Below the pieces are notes generated by a model that worked only from the letters and a program-made list of their open reading frames with translations, searched no databases and was not told the origin of the DNA. Shown piece after piece: positions 1 through 8,609 of a DNA stretch of 64,000 nucleotides. Every line of letters starts with the position of its first letter. Positions within the stretch are counted from its first letter, which is position 1. This DNA is from Pseudomonas flavescens (GTDB lineage Bacteria > Pseudomonadota > Gammaproteobacteria > Pseudomonadales > Pseudomonadaceae), in contig NZ_JACBYV010000001.1 in NCBI RefSeq assembly GCF_013408425.1, positions 1,302,001-1,366,000 on the forward strand, written 5' to 3'. Position numbers and translations under genes: made by a program.

Positions 1-339
1 GGCAGCTTTGACGCTGGCCAGCTGGATGCCTTCGTCGCTGGCGATCACGCTGGAGAACTCGACCACCTGGGCGTGTTCCAGACCCCGTGAGGTGCCTGCG
101 TCGATCTGCTCGGCAGATGCCGGCGCGCTGCCGCGCAGAATCAGGTCGGCACCGAGGAACTCGGTCGCACGCAAGCTCATGCCTTCATTCAGGCGAGCGC
201 CGAAATAGCCGATGGCGGTACTCGACGCGACGGCGATCAGCAAGGCGAAGAACAGCACGCGCAACTCGCCGGCACGTGCATCGCGCAGCAGTTGCCGGCC
301 TGCGAGCGACAGCAGGCTGAAGAAGGACAGGGATTTCAT
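1..339 (-). CDS. ABC transporter permease, FtsX/YbbP family (5' part only)
   Basis: This is the N-terminal 113 residues of a protein that runs off the left edge of the window. The protein opens with [18 protein letters not shown] and then a hydrophobic helix (VLFFALLIAVASSTAIGYF), followed by a soluble, periplasmic-looking stretch. That is the start of the YbbP-type (FtsX/MacB fold) permeases. Its ATG overlaps the TGA of the upstream ATPase gene by one base, so the two are translationally coupled and form one exporter. In E. coli the equivalent pair (YbbA/YbbP) also lies beside tesA. The substrate is unknown. The family call rests on the N-terminus and the context. Confidence 0.8.
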   Translation of the reverse strand, partial: MKSLSFFSLLSLAGRQLLRDARAGELRVLFFALLIAVASSTAIGYFGARLNEGMSLRATEFLGADLILRGSAPASAEQIDAGTSRGLEHAQVVEFSSVIASDEGIQLASVKAA

Positions 340-1022
340 CAGGCGTTCACCGGTGCCACGAGGTGGCCACCCTCCAGGCGGATCAGGCGCTGGCAGCGGG
401 CCGCCAGGCGTTCATCGTGGGTGACCAGTACCAGGGTGGCGCCACGCTCCTGATTGAGCTCGAACAGCAGGTCGCTGATCCGCTCGCCGGTGTGGCTGTC
501 CAGGTTGCCGGTGGGCTCATCGGCGAACAGCACATCCGGATCGGCGGCAAAGGCGCGGGCGATGGCGACCCGCTGCTGTTCACCACCAGATAGCTGGCGC
601 GGAGTATGGGTCAGACGTGCGCCCAGGCCGACCCGCTCGAGCAGTTGCGTGGCGCGCTGGCGGGCATCGCTTCGACCTTCGAGCTCCAGCGGCAGCATGA
701 CGTTCTCCAGCGCATTGAGGCTGTCGAGCAACTGGAAGGACTGGAACACGAAGCCGACGTGCTCGGCACGCACACGGGCGCGCTCATCCTCGCCCAGGCT
801 GCCCAGATCGTTATCGGCCAGCAGGATGCGCCCGCTGCTTGGCAGGTCGAGCCCGGCCAGCAGGCCAAGCAGGGTGGATTTGCCAGATCCCGAGCTACCG
901 ACGATGGCCAGACTGCCACCTTTTTCCAATTCCAGTGAAAGGTCGTGCAGGATGGTCAACTCGCCTTCCGCGCTGGAAACCACTTTGTTAAGGTTCCGCG
1001 CAGACAGAATGCTTGAGCTCAT
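339..1022 (-). CDS. ABC transporter ATP-binding protein, LolD/YbbA type
   Basis: A 227-residue ATPase of the MacB/LolD/YbbA group. It has Walker [10 protein letters not shown], signature [14 protein letters not shown], Walker [13 protein letters not shown], and the switch His in LVLVTHDE. The frame stays open further upstream, but [15 protein letters not shown] at 1022 matches family N-termini and was chosen as the start. It is coupled to the downstream permease by an ATGA-type junction. Divergent tesA starts only 10 bp away, so both promoters must lie inside the opposite reading frames. Its role is probably mechanotransmission-type export or lipid/lipoprotein handling; this is inference from the family. 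Confidence 0.92.
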   Translation of the reverse strand: MSSSILSARNLNKVVSSAEGELTILHDLSLELEKGGSLAIVGSSGSGKSTLLGLLAGLDLPSSGRILLADNDLGSLGEDERARVRAEHVGFVFQSFQLLDSLNALENVMLPLELEGRSDARQRATQLLERVGLGARLTHTPRQLSGGEQQRVAIARAFAADPDVLFADEPTGNLDSHTGERISDLLFELNQERGATLVLVTHDERLAARCQRLIRLEGGHLVAPVNA

Positions 1023-1032
1023 GAGGAATCCG

Positions 1033-1650
1033 ATGCGTGCGATATGGAAGGGGACCGTTCTCGGCCTGCTGCTGTTGGGACAGATTGCGGTACAGATGGC
1101 GCAGGCGGGGACCGTACTGGTCGTCGGCGATAGTATCAGTGCGGCTTTTGGCATGGATACCCGCCAGGGCTGGGTTCATCTGCTCGATGAGCGCCTGCAG
1201 AGCGAGGGTTTCGAGCATCGACTGGTGAATGCCTCGATCAGCGGCGACACCAGTGCTGGCGGTGCCGCGCGGCTGCCGGCGCTGCTTGCAGAGCACAAGC
1301 CGGGTCTGGTTGTGGTGGAGCTGGGGGGCAATGATGGCTTGCGCGGGCTGCCTCCAAGCCAATTGCAACAGAATCTTGCGTCGATGATCGATGCGTCCCG
1401 CGAGGCTGGCGCCAAGGTACTGTTGCTGGGGATGCGCATTCCGCCCAACTACGGGGAGCGCTATACCAGCGCTTTTGCCAAGGTGTACGACGACCTGGCG
1501 GCGGAGAAGGATGTGCCGCTGGTGCCATTTCTTCTCGAGGGGGTGGGTGGTGTCGATACGCTGATGCAGGACGATGGCGTGCATCCCGCCGTGGAGGCGC
1601 AGCCGATGCTGCTGGAGAATGTTTGGCCCACCCTGAAACCGTTGCTCTGA
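1033..1650 (+). CDS. tesA: Periplasmic multifunctional esterase/lysophospholipase/thioesterase TesA
   Basis: A 205-residue SGNH/GDSL hydrolase. A signal peptide (about residues 1-25, ending AQA) precedes block I GDSIS with nucleophile Ser34. The Gly and Asn of blocks II and III are seen in the later GGNDGLRG. Block V DDGVHP supplies the catalytic Asp and His near the C-terminus. TesA-family enzymes hydrolyse acyl-CoA, lysophospholipid and small esters in the periplasm. The ATG at 1033 is preferred over the one at 1021 because AGGA lies 5 nt upstream. It is divergent from the YbbA-type ATPase, an arrangement conserved in gammaproteobacteria. Confidence 0.93.
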   Translation: MRAIWKGTVLGLLLLGQIAVQMAQAGTVLVVGDSISAAFGMDTRQGWVHLLDERLQSEGFEHRLVNASISGDTSAGGAARLPALLAEHKPGLVVVELGGNDGLRGLPPSQLQQNLASMIDASREAGAKVLLLGMRIPPNYGERYTSAFAKVYDDLAAEKDVPLVPFLLEGVGGVDTLMQDDGVHPAVEAQPMLLENVWPTLKPLL

Positions 1651-1708
1651 CGGGCTTTTCCACTGGCGGAGTTTCGGCTAATGTGGCGCCCCCGCCCTGG
1701 AGCCCCCA

Positions 1709-1990
1709 ATGCTGCGACCCGTCTGGTCTCTGTACGCCTATCAACTGATCGAGCCTGACGAACAGCTCGATCTGTTCGCCTGCCGTGAGGTTCGGGTGCA
1801 CCTGGTCGCTCGGCAGTTGGAGCTCGGTGGCTATGCCGACCGCACGCTATGTGGCGGCCTGCTGCCTGCGCAGCCGCTGTGGCGCGATCTGCAGCGGGAG
1901 ATGTTGCAGGATCGGCGGCTGTGTCCGGCGTGCCGGGCGACGCTCGAGGCGCAACGGCGCGGAGATCGCCCGGCCTGGCCGGGGCGCTGA
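1709..1990 (+). CDS. Conserved hypothetical protein with CPxC motif
   Basis: A 93-residue protein with no recognised domain. GGAG sits 7 nt before the ATG. It has no signal peptide or membrane helix. The C-terminal half carries a CPAC pair, and two more cysteines lie upstream (FACRE, TLCGG), so a small metal-binding fold is possible but unproven. It lies between tesA and the L,D-transpeptidase gene on the same strand, and I believe a small hypothetical occupies this place in other Pseudomonas. The function is unknown. Confidence 0.65.
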   Translation: MLRPVWSLYAYQLIEPDEQLDLFACREVRVHLVARQLELGGYADRTLCGGLLPAQPLWRDLQREMLQDRRLCPACRATLEAQRRGDRPAWPGR

Positions 1991-2050
1991 GCCGGGCAGC
2001 GGTATACACTTCACGCCTCACCATCATTTCCAACCTCAAGGGTTTCCTGC

Positions 2051-3007
2051 ATGTCGCCGCGCGTTTCAGCTCTCGCTCGCTGTCTGTCGTTGAGTGCTTT
2101 CTGTCTGGCAGGTTCTGCTGTCGCGATGGAATTGCCGCTGCCGCCGCCTGGCGAGGATGTGGTGGGCGAGATTCAGGTGATCAAGGCGCGCTACGAAGAC
2201 ACCTTCGCCGATATCGGTACCGCCAATGATCTGGGTTATCTGGAAATGGTCGCCGCCAACCCCGGTGTCGATGCCTGGTTGCCGGGCGAGGGCACGGATA
2301 TCGTGCTGCCGACGCGTTTCATCCTGCCGCCGGGGCCGCGTGAAGGCATCGTCATCAACCTCGCCGAGTACCGTCTTTACTATTTTCCGAAAGGCCAGAA
2401 CGTCGTCTACACCTACCCGCTGGGAATCGGCCGTGAGGGCTGGAGTTCGCCGGTTACCGACGCGCGCATCACTGCGAAAACACCGAACCCCGGCTGGTAC
2501 CCACCGCAGTCGATCCGCGATGAACACGCCGCTGACGGTGATCCATTGCCCAGTTACGTGCCGCCAGGTCCGGACAATCCGCTGGGGCCCTACAAAATGT
2601 CGCTTTCGGTGCCGGGTTACCTGATCCATGGTTCGAACAAGAAATTCGGTATCGGCATGCGAGTCAGCCATGGCTGTTTCCGCATGCTCAACAACAACGT
2701 GCTAGAACTGGCTGGCAAGGTGCCGGTTGGCACGCCGGTGCGCATCATCGACGAGCCCTACAAGTTTGGCGTGAGCAACGGCAAGGTCTATCTCGAAGCC
2801 CATGCGCCGCTGGAGGCGGAAGAGGGCGCTGTGCTCGGTGACCAGCATGCAGCGGTGGTCAATGCGCTGATCAAGCGCAGTGATCTGAACGCGCAGAATC
2901 TGGACTGGGCTGTGGTGCGTGACGTGGTGGCTGCACAGGATGGGTTGCCGATCGAGATTGCCGCGCCGCGTGATGGCGTCATTCAGGCGCAGTCACCGGC
3001 TCTCTGA
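2051..3007 (+). CDS. L,D-transpeptidase, YkuD/ErfK family
   Basis: A 318-residue exported protein. A signal peptide (about 1-25, ending AVA) is followed by a degenerate LysM-like segment (about 40-92) and a YkuD catalytic domain (about 98-235). The catalytic motif is HGSNKKFGIGMRVSHGCFR, with catalytic Cys209. The C-terminal extension of about 80 residues is typical of ErfK/YbiS-type enzymes. Such enzymes make 3-3 peptidoglycan crosslinks or attach Braun-type lipoprotein to peptidoglycan. The next gene, convergent, is the Braun-like lipoprotein oprI, which suggests a lipoprotein-anchoring role (inference). Confidence 0.93.
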   Translation: MSPRVSALARCLSLSAFCLAGSAVAMELPLPPPGEDVVGEIQVIKARYEDTFADIGTANDLGYLEMVAANPGVDAWLPGEGTDIVLPTRFILPPGPREGIVINLAEYRLYYFPKGQNVVYTYPLGIGREGWSSPVTDARITAKTPNPGWYPPQSIRDEHAADGDPLPSYVPPGPDNPLGPYKMSLSVPGYLIHGSNKKFGIGMRVSHGCFRMLNNNVLELAGKVPVGTPVRIIDEPYKFGVSNGKVYLEAHAPLEAEEGAVLGDQHAAVVNALIKRSDLNAQNLDWAVVRDVVAAQDGLPIEIAAPRDGVIQAQSPAL

Positions 3008-3080
3008 GGTGGTCAGCCATCGAGCGACCGTTGTTGTTCAGCGGCTGCTCCAGAGGCGCCAGTACGGCGAGTGCTGCAGC

Positions 3081-3116
3081 AACGAAAAAACCGGCCATTG
3101 GGCCGGTTTTTTCGTT
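3081..3116. terminator. Bidirectional rho-independent terminator
   Basis: The inverted repeat AACGAAAAAACCGGCC / GGCCGGTTTTTTCGTT has a short ATTG-like loop. The A-run and T-run on each side serve as the U-tract in either direction. It separates the convergent L,D-transpeptidase gene and oprI. Confidence 0.93.
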
Positions 3117-3129
3117 AGCCCTGGGGCTA

Positions 3130-3381
3130 TTACTTGCGGCTGGCTTTTTCCAGCATACGCAGAGCGCGCTCGTTGGCTTCGTCAGCAGTTTGCTGAGCCT
3201 TCTGAGCAGCGGCCAGCGCTTCGTCAGCCTTGCGGTAGGCTTCGTCGGCACGGGCTTGCGAGCGAGCTGCTGCGTCTTCGGTTGCAGTCAGGCGGGCTTC
3301 GGTTTCTTTGGTAACGCTGCTGCAACCGGTAGCCAGAACTGCGGCCAGAGCCAGAGCAGAGAATTTCAGAACGTTGTTCAT
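3130..3381 (-). CDS. oprI: Major outer membrane lipoprotein OprI (Lpp-like)
   Basis: An 83-residue prolipoprotein with lipobox LATGC (lipidated Cys20). A long Ala-rich heptad-repeat helix follows and forms a coiled-coil trimer. The C-terminal Lys83 is the residue by which Lpp-type proteins are linked to peptidoglycan. The start at 3381 is set by the lipoprotein signal sequence and a GGGG-containing ribosome site just upstream; the frame is open further upstream but that stretch has no coding character. It is normally among the most abundant Pseudomonas proteins and a species-typing marker. Confidence 0.97.
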   Translation of the reverse strand: MNNVLKFSALALAAVLATGCSSVTKETEARLTATEDAAARSQARADEAYRKADEALAAAQKAQQTADEANERALRMLEKASRK

Positions 3382-3742
3382 CGTGTTCCCCTTGGGGTAA
3401 GTTTTTTGCTTGTTGAAGCCACATCCCGAACCCGGAAAATGACCGGCGTACATACTACCTGTAACTTTTAGTAAGTAAACGGACGACGAGCAAGGGTTCC
3501 GGTTTTTTTTACGCCTGCCGCGCTTGCCGGCAATTAACGGAGTTCGCGGCATTGCTCGCTTGTTCAACGAATGTGCAAGGTGAACGATGGACGAATCACT
3601 CTGATCGATTTGCCAGGTGCGGCCAGTACGGATTTCGCCTTGCCCTTTATCATCTAGAATGGCTTTATATCCTATTGTTACCGGATGTGCGCAGGCCACA
3701 ATGGCCGGATGTCGATGTCCGACCCAATCGAGAGGAGTAGTA
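3382..3742. promoter_or_regulatory. oprI / GNAT divergent intergenic region
   Basis: A 361-bp gene-free interval, locally AT-rich. On the minus strand, TTTACT (3479-3474) and TAGTAT (3457-3452) with a 16-bp spacer form a plausible sigma-70 promoter for oprI, leaving a long untranslated leader. A T8 run lies at about 3503-3510. On the plus strand, AGAGGAG at 3731-3737 is a strong ribosome site for the next gene. No operator was recognised. Confidence 0.4.
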
Positions 3743-4024
3743 ATGAGCGAGCCACTGTCCATTCACCATGACCTTGCCGGTCACCAGTTCGAGACCACAG
3801 TGGATGGTGATCGCGCTTACCTCTCGTACATGGACCTGGGTAAACAGACGCTGGATATCTATCGGACTTTCGTTCCCAACTCGCTGCGTGGGCGCGGCAT
3901 CGCGGCAGCCCTCACCAAAACGGCCCTCGACTATGCCGAGCGCATGGGCTACACGGTGATTCCGTCCTGCTCCTACGTGGAGCGTTACATGGCACGCCTC
4001 GAAGGCTCCACCGAACAGCGCTGA
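3743..4024 (+). CDS. Small GNAT-type N-acetyltransferase, YjdJ-like
   Basis: A 93-residue single-domain protein of the short GNAT family (Acetyltransf_CG, YjdJ-like). The acetyl-CoA pyrophosphate-binding loop is seen as [18 protein letters not shown]. The later [13 protein letters not shown] matches the family's C-terminal PxCSYVxxY signature. The start is supported by AGAGGAG six bases upstream. The substrate of these mini-GNATs is unknown. Confidence 0.85.
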   Translation: MSEPLSIHHDLAGHQFETTVDGDRAYLSYMDLGKQTLDIYRTFVPNSLRGRGIAAALTKTALDYAERMGYTVIPSCSYVERYMARLEGSTEQR

Positions 4025-4041
4025 ACGCAGGCACTGCGAAC

Positions 4042-4071
4042 GAAAACGCCGGGCATCTGCCCGGCGTTTTC
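4042..4071. terminator. Bidirectional rho-independent terminator
   Basis: GAAAACGCCGGGC, loop ATCT, then GCCCGGCGTTTTC: a perfect 13-bp stem with A/T runs on both flanks. It lies between the convergent GNAT gene and the DAHP synthase gene. Confidence 0.93.
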
Positions 4072-4085
4072 ATTGCTGCGCCTGG

Positions 4086-5162
4086 TTAGCCGCGCTTGCG
4101 CTTGGGCAGTACGTCCTTGAGTTTGACGTGCATGCTGCGCAGGGTCTTCTCGGTACTTTCCCAATCGATGCAGGCGTCGGTAATCGAAACACCGTACTTG
4201 AGCTGCTGCAGGTCTTTGGGGATCGACTGGCTGCCCCAGCCCAGATGGCTTTCGACCATCAGGCCGACGATCGACTGGTTGCCTTCGAGGATCTGATTGG
4301 CGACGTTGTCCATCACCAGAGGCTGCAGGGCCGGGTCCTTGTTGGAGTTGGCGTGGCTGCAGTCGACCATGATGTTCGGCTGGATGCCGGCCTTGTTCAG
4401 TTCCTGTTCGCAGATGGCCACGCTGACCGAATCATAGTTCGGCTTGCCGTTGCCACCGCGCAGCACCACGTGACCGTAGGCGTTGCCCTTGGTGGTGACG
4501 ATCGAGACGCCGCCCTGCTGGTTGATGCCCAGGAAGCGGTGTGGGCTGGAAACCGATTGCAGGGCGTTGATGGCGACGGTCAGGCCGCCGTCGGTGCCGT
4601 TCTTGAAGCCGACGGCCGACGACAGGCCCGAAGCCATTTCGCGGTGTGTCTGGGATTCGGTGGTGCGCGCGCCAATGGCGGACCAGCTGATCAGATCCTG
4701 CAGGTACTGCGGCGAGATCGGGTCCAGCGCTTCGGTGGCGGTGGGCAGGCCCATTTCCGCGAGGTCGAGCAGCAGTTTGCGACCGATATGCAGGCCATCC
4801 TGGATCTTGAACGAGTCGTCGAGGTACGGATCGTTGATCAGGCCCTTCCAGCCGACGGTGGTGCGTGGCTTCTCGAAGTAGACGCGCATCACCAGATACA
4901 GGGTGTCGGAAACCTCTTCGGCCAGAACCTTCAGGCGCTCGGCGTATTCATGAGCCGCCTTGATGTCGTGGATGGAGCAGGGGCCGACGACCACGAACAG
5001 GCGGTGATCCTTGCCGTCGAGGATGTCGCGCACTACCTGGCGGCCTGCGGAAACCGTGCGTTGAGCACTCTCGGTCAGCGGAATCTCGAGCTTGATCTGC
5101 TCGGGGGTGATCAGGGTTTCGTTGGAGGCGACGTTAAGGTCGTTAATCGGTAAATCAGCCAT
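4086..5162 (-). CDS. 3-deoxy-7-phosphoheptulonate (DAHP) synthase, class I
   Basis: A 358-residue class I (AroF/G/H type) enzyme that condenses phosphoenolpyruvate and erythrose 4-phosphate, the first step of the shikimate pathway. Family motifs include VVGPCSIHD, FEKPRTTVGWKGLINDP, and the metal/PEP site around VDCSHANSNKDP. The start MADLPINDLN (5162) follows close homologues; upstream in-frame ATGs at 5174 and 5186 cannot be excluded because no strong ribosome site marks any of them. Which aromatic amino acid inhibits it cannot be read with confidence. It appears to be monocistronic. Confidence 0.94.
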   Translation of the reverse strand: MADLPINDLNVASNETLITPEQIKLEIPLTESAQRTVSAGRQVVRDILDGKDHRLFVVVGPCSIHDIKAAHEYAERLKVLAEEVSDTLYLVMRVYFEKPRTTVGWKGLINDPYLDDSFKIQDGLHIGRKLLLDLAEMGLPTATEALDPISPQYLQDLISWSAIGARTTESQTHREMASGLSSAVGFKNGTDGGLTVAINALQSVSSPHRFLGINQQGGVSIVTTKGNAYGHVVLRGGNGKPNYDSVSVAICEQELNKAGIQPNIMVDCSHANSNKDPALQPLVMDNVANQILEGNQSIVGLMVESHLGWGSQSIPKDLQQLKYGVSITDACIDWESTEKTLRSMHVKLKDVLPKRKRG

Positions 5163-5295
5163 CGTGCTTTTCATCAATTGCGTCATCGGGTCACGGGAGC
5201 CGGCCGCCAGCGATCCCCGTGCAGCGGGCACAGCATTATGGGCACAGCGGGGAAGCCGAACCTTAGCGCGTTAGCGCCCGGCTAGACAATGAAAT

Positions 5296-5712
5296 TTAGG
5301 ACGCAGGAGCGCTAAAACTGGCAGCGTGCTGCTCCCGCCATTCCTTGGCGATGAGCTCCAGCGGGAGTGCCTGACCGACCTGCTGCTCGCGGTGCCTGCG
5401 GTATTGTTCGATACGACACACCTGTTCGACCATGTAGGCGCGCAGCCCGGTGTCGTGGCCACTGAAGGCGACGCCGACCAGATAGGCATCGGACTGTTTG
5501 CTGCACCAGGCGACGAGGCCGGGGTAGGATGCCTGCTCACCCAACAGCGGGATGTGCAGCTCCACCGCAGTTCCTTGCGAGAGAGGACGGGTCGAGTGGC
5601 AGGCCGCGCCACCGAGGCCGATATTGTCGAGGCGTTGCCACGGGTTGGGGGCTTGCCTGCGTAATCGCAATTCCACCGGCAGATCACTGTTATGACGAAG
5701 AAAGCGACGCAT
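5296..5712 (-). CDS. PilZ-domain protein (putative c-di-GMP binding)
   Basis: A 138-residue protein consisting mostly of one PilZ domain. The MRRFLRH N-terminus is typical of Pseudomonas PilZ proteins, and a basic RLRRQ stretch follows. NIGLGGAACHS fits the (D/N)xSxxG loop with Gly at the Ser position, so c-di-GMP affinity may be altered. Its ATG overlaps the ATG of the opposite-strand thioredoxin-like gene within CATG at 5710-5713. A longer start at 5766 would extend deep into the neighbour and is less likely. The process controlled is unknown. Confidence 0.8.
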   Translation of the reverse strand: MRRFLRHNSDLPVELRLRRQAPNPWQRLDNIGLGGAACHSTRPLSQGTAVELHIPLLGEQASYPGLVAWCSKQSDAYLVGVAFSGHDTGLRAYMVEQVCRIEQYRRHREQQVGQALPLELIAKEWREQHAASFSAPAS

Positions 5713-6097
5713 GAAAGACCACTCTGGCTGCCAGCAAATGGATAGTGCCCGAACCAGTATAGCCACTGAATTGGAACTGTCGGATTTTGATGCCGATCAG
5801 CGATTACTGAGCCTGCCGGGGATTTCACTGGTGATCTTCACCAGTCCCGGGTGTGCCGCCTGCCGTTATGCGCGTGAGCGGCTGCCGTTGTTTTCCATGC
5901 CTGTCGATCGACTGGCGTGGATCGATGCGGGTGACAACAACGGTCTGGTTCAACGCTATGACGTGTTCCATCTGCCAGCCATGTTTCTGGTTCGTGATGG
6001 GGGCTTCCAAGGCCCGCTGCACAGCCGGCTCGCCGCTGTCGAGCTGCACCATACCATAGACGAGGCGCTTGGCCGCGAGCCCCAGGAACTGCCCTGA
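5711..6097 (+). CDS. Thioredoxin-fold protein
   Basis: A 128-residue cytoplasmic thioredoxin-like protein with redox motif SPGCAACRYARERLP (CxxC = CAAC) at about residue 46. The later FHLPAMFLVRDG matches the cis-Pro loop of thioredoxins. No signal peptide is present. The start may be ATG 5711, which overlaps the divergent PilZ start codon, or ATG 5738 (MDSARTS); neither has a strong ribosome site. The Cys pair differs from classical CGPC, so its redox potential and partner are unknown. Confidence 0.75.
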   Translation: MKDHSGCQQMDSARTSIATELELSDFDADQRLLSLPGISLVIFTSPGCAACRYARERLPLFSMPVDRLAWIDAGDNNGLVQRYDVFHLPAMFLVRDGGFQGPLHSRLAAVELHHTIDEALGREPQELP

Positions 6098-6222
6098 TTT
6101 ACGGCCTCCATCCGAGCGATAGCCCCTAGTCATTAATACTAAACGACTGCCCGCCACCCACTTGTGAAAGCTGCTGCTAAGCTCAAGCGAGGCGCCGCCG
6201 TGTCGGCAGTCGGGGAGGCCCC

Positions 6223-6720
6223 ATGATTCGCTCGATTCTCTATGCAACCGATCTCGGCCTTTATGCACCTTATGTCTTGCAGCACGCGCTGGCCATGGCC
6301 CGCAGCTTCAAGGCGCGCCTCTACGTGGTGCACGTGGTCGAGCCGATGGGGCTGTTTGCCGAGTCGGTCCTGCAAACCTATGTGGACGAGGCGCGTCTCA
6401 AGGAATTGCGCAGCACCGGGCTGGATACGGTGATGAACAGCATCGAGCTGCGCGTGCTCGAGGGCTTTCGCGATGAGCTGGGCGACAACCGTGATGACCT
6501 CGACCTGATCGGCTCCGTGCGAGTGCTGCGGGGCGATCCACCGATCTCCATTCTCGAGGAGGCGCAGAAACTCGGTGTGGATCTGCTGGTCGTAGGCAGT
6601 CACAGCCATGGCGCAGCGCTGGAGGTACCGATGGGCAGGACGGCGTCAAGATTGCTGCAATTGTCCGATGTGCCGGTGTATCTGGTGCCCATGTTGCAAC
6701 ACCGCTCTCGTTACGAATGA
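6223..6720 (+). CDS. Universal stress protein (UspA family)
   Basis: A 165-residue single-domain Usp. The first strand and Asp are seen in SILYATDLG. The C-terminal segment LLVVGSHSHGAALEVPMGRT stands where the ATP-binding G-2x-G-9x-G(S/T) motif lies; here the second Gly is Ser (GSHS), so nucleotide binding may be weakened. GGGGAGGCCCC supplies a ribosome site before the ATG. It precedes cysB in the same direction but is probably a separate unit. Confidence 0.88.
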   Translation: MIRSILYATDLGLYAPYVLQHALAMARSFKARLYVVHVVEPMGLFAESVLQTYVDEARLKELRSTGLDTVMNSIELRVLEGFRDELGDNRDDLDLIGSVRVLRGDPPISILEEAQKLGVDLLVVGSHSHGAALEVPMGRTASRLLQLSDVPVYLVPMLQHRSRYE

Positions 6721-6761
6721 TCGCCGCGCGAACCGAATAAAAAATCTATATTTACTGTCTC

Positions 6762-6777
6762 AACCATTAATATGGTT
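6762..6777. promoter_or_regulatory. Inverted repeat in the cysB promoter region
   Basis: AACCAT-N4-ATGGTT lies in an AT-rich 105-bp gap, 49 bp before the cysB start codon. CysB-family regulators autorepress through imperfect sites at their own promoters, so this is a candidate operator. The sequence does not prove which protein binds. Confidence 0.4.
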
Positions 6778-6816
6778 ATATATCGAGCCGACGATCAGGC
6801 TGCCTATCCGCTTTGA

Positions 6817-7800
<984 letters not shown>

Positions 7801-7814
7801 TCGCTGTGGCAAAC

Positions 7815-7842
7815 GAAAATGGCGCCCGTGGGCGCCATTTTC
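7815..7842. terminator. Bidirectional rho-independent terminator
   Basis: GAAAATGGCGCCC-GT-GGGCGCCATTTTC, a 13-bp perfect stem with A/T flanks, lies between convergent cysB and the cysH-type gene. Confidence 0.9.
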
Positions 7843-7855
7843 TTGCGTGCCGAGA

Positions 7856-8476
7856 TCAGTGGCTCAGGTGCAGGCCGCACTCACGGTTGTCTTCGCCCTT
7901 GGTGGGGTCGAAGTAGTCGAAGTTGTTCGGCAGACCGTGGGCGGTAAGGTACTGATACAGGTCCTTGGACGACCAGTGCAGCAGCGGCGCGACCTTGATC
8001 AGGCCATCCGGGTTGATGCTGACCGGCTGCATCTGTGCGCGCACGGCCGTGTCGGTGGCGCGCAGCGCCGTGAACCAGACGCTCGGTGCGGTTTCGCGCA
8101 GCGCACGGGCGAAGGGCTCCAGCTTGACCTCTTCGGTGAACGCCGCATGGCGCGGGTCATCCAGTGCCGGTGTCGGGCCGTCGATGGCTTCGCGGTGAGC
8201 GCGGCTGCGCTTGGGCAGGTAGGTGATCAGGTTGAGGCCGAGCTGGCGGGTCACTTCGTCAGCGAACCTGTAGGTGGCGTCGGTGTTGTAGCCGCTGTCC
8301 ATCCACACGATCGGGATGTCGGCCTTGGCCTGGCTGACCATGTGCAGGATGACGGCCTCGAACGGGCGGAAGTTGGTGGTGCAGATCGCTGGTTTACCCA
8401 GGCCGATCGCCCACTCGATCAGCTTTTCCGGCTGATTGGCGAATTCGGCGTTGAGTCTGTCCAGGTCGAGATCCAT
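7856..8476 (-). CDS. cysH: PAPS/APS reductase family protein without Fe-S cysteines
   Basis: A 206-residue CysH-family protein, convergent with cysB. The PP-loop-like region, the PETYRF-like DATYRFADEV, EPFARAL and the C-terminal redox motif ECGLHLSH are visible. The CC...CxxC cysteines that bind the [4Fe-4S] cluster in plant/Pseudomonas-type APS reductases are absent, so it resembles the E. coli PAPS reductase. It is about 40 residues shorter than E. coli CysH: the segment between the core and ECGLH is shortened. The start at 8476 was chosen from the homologous N-terminus. Whether APS or PAPS is the substrate is open; a non-reductase role is possible. Confidence 0.75.
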   Translation of the reverse strand: MDLDLDRLNAEFANQPEKLIEWAIGLGKPAICTTNFRPFEAVILHMVSQAKADIPIVWMDSGYNTDATYRFADEVTRQLGLNLITYLPKRSRAHREAIDGPTPALDDPRHAAFTEEVKLEPFARALRETAPSVWFTALRATDTAVRAQMQPVSINPDGLIKVAPLLHWSSKDLYQYLTAHGLPNNFDYFDPTKGEDNRECGLHLSH

Positions 8477-8609
8477 TGCGGGCTCCAGAGCATGTGGATG
8501 AGAGTGGCGATGGTAGCAAATCTGCGTGCTGGGCGGCGGCCGTATCGTCAAGGTGCCTTGGCTTCTGTAAAGTTGCCGGCAACTTTCAAGCCCAACGTAG
8601 GAGTGTGCC

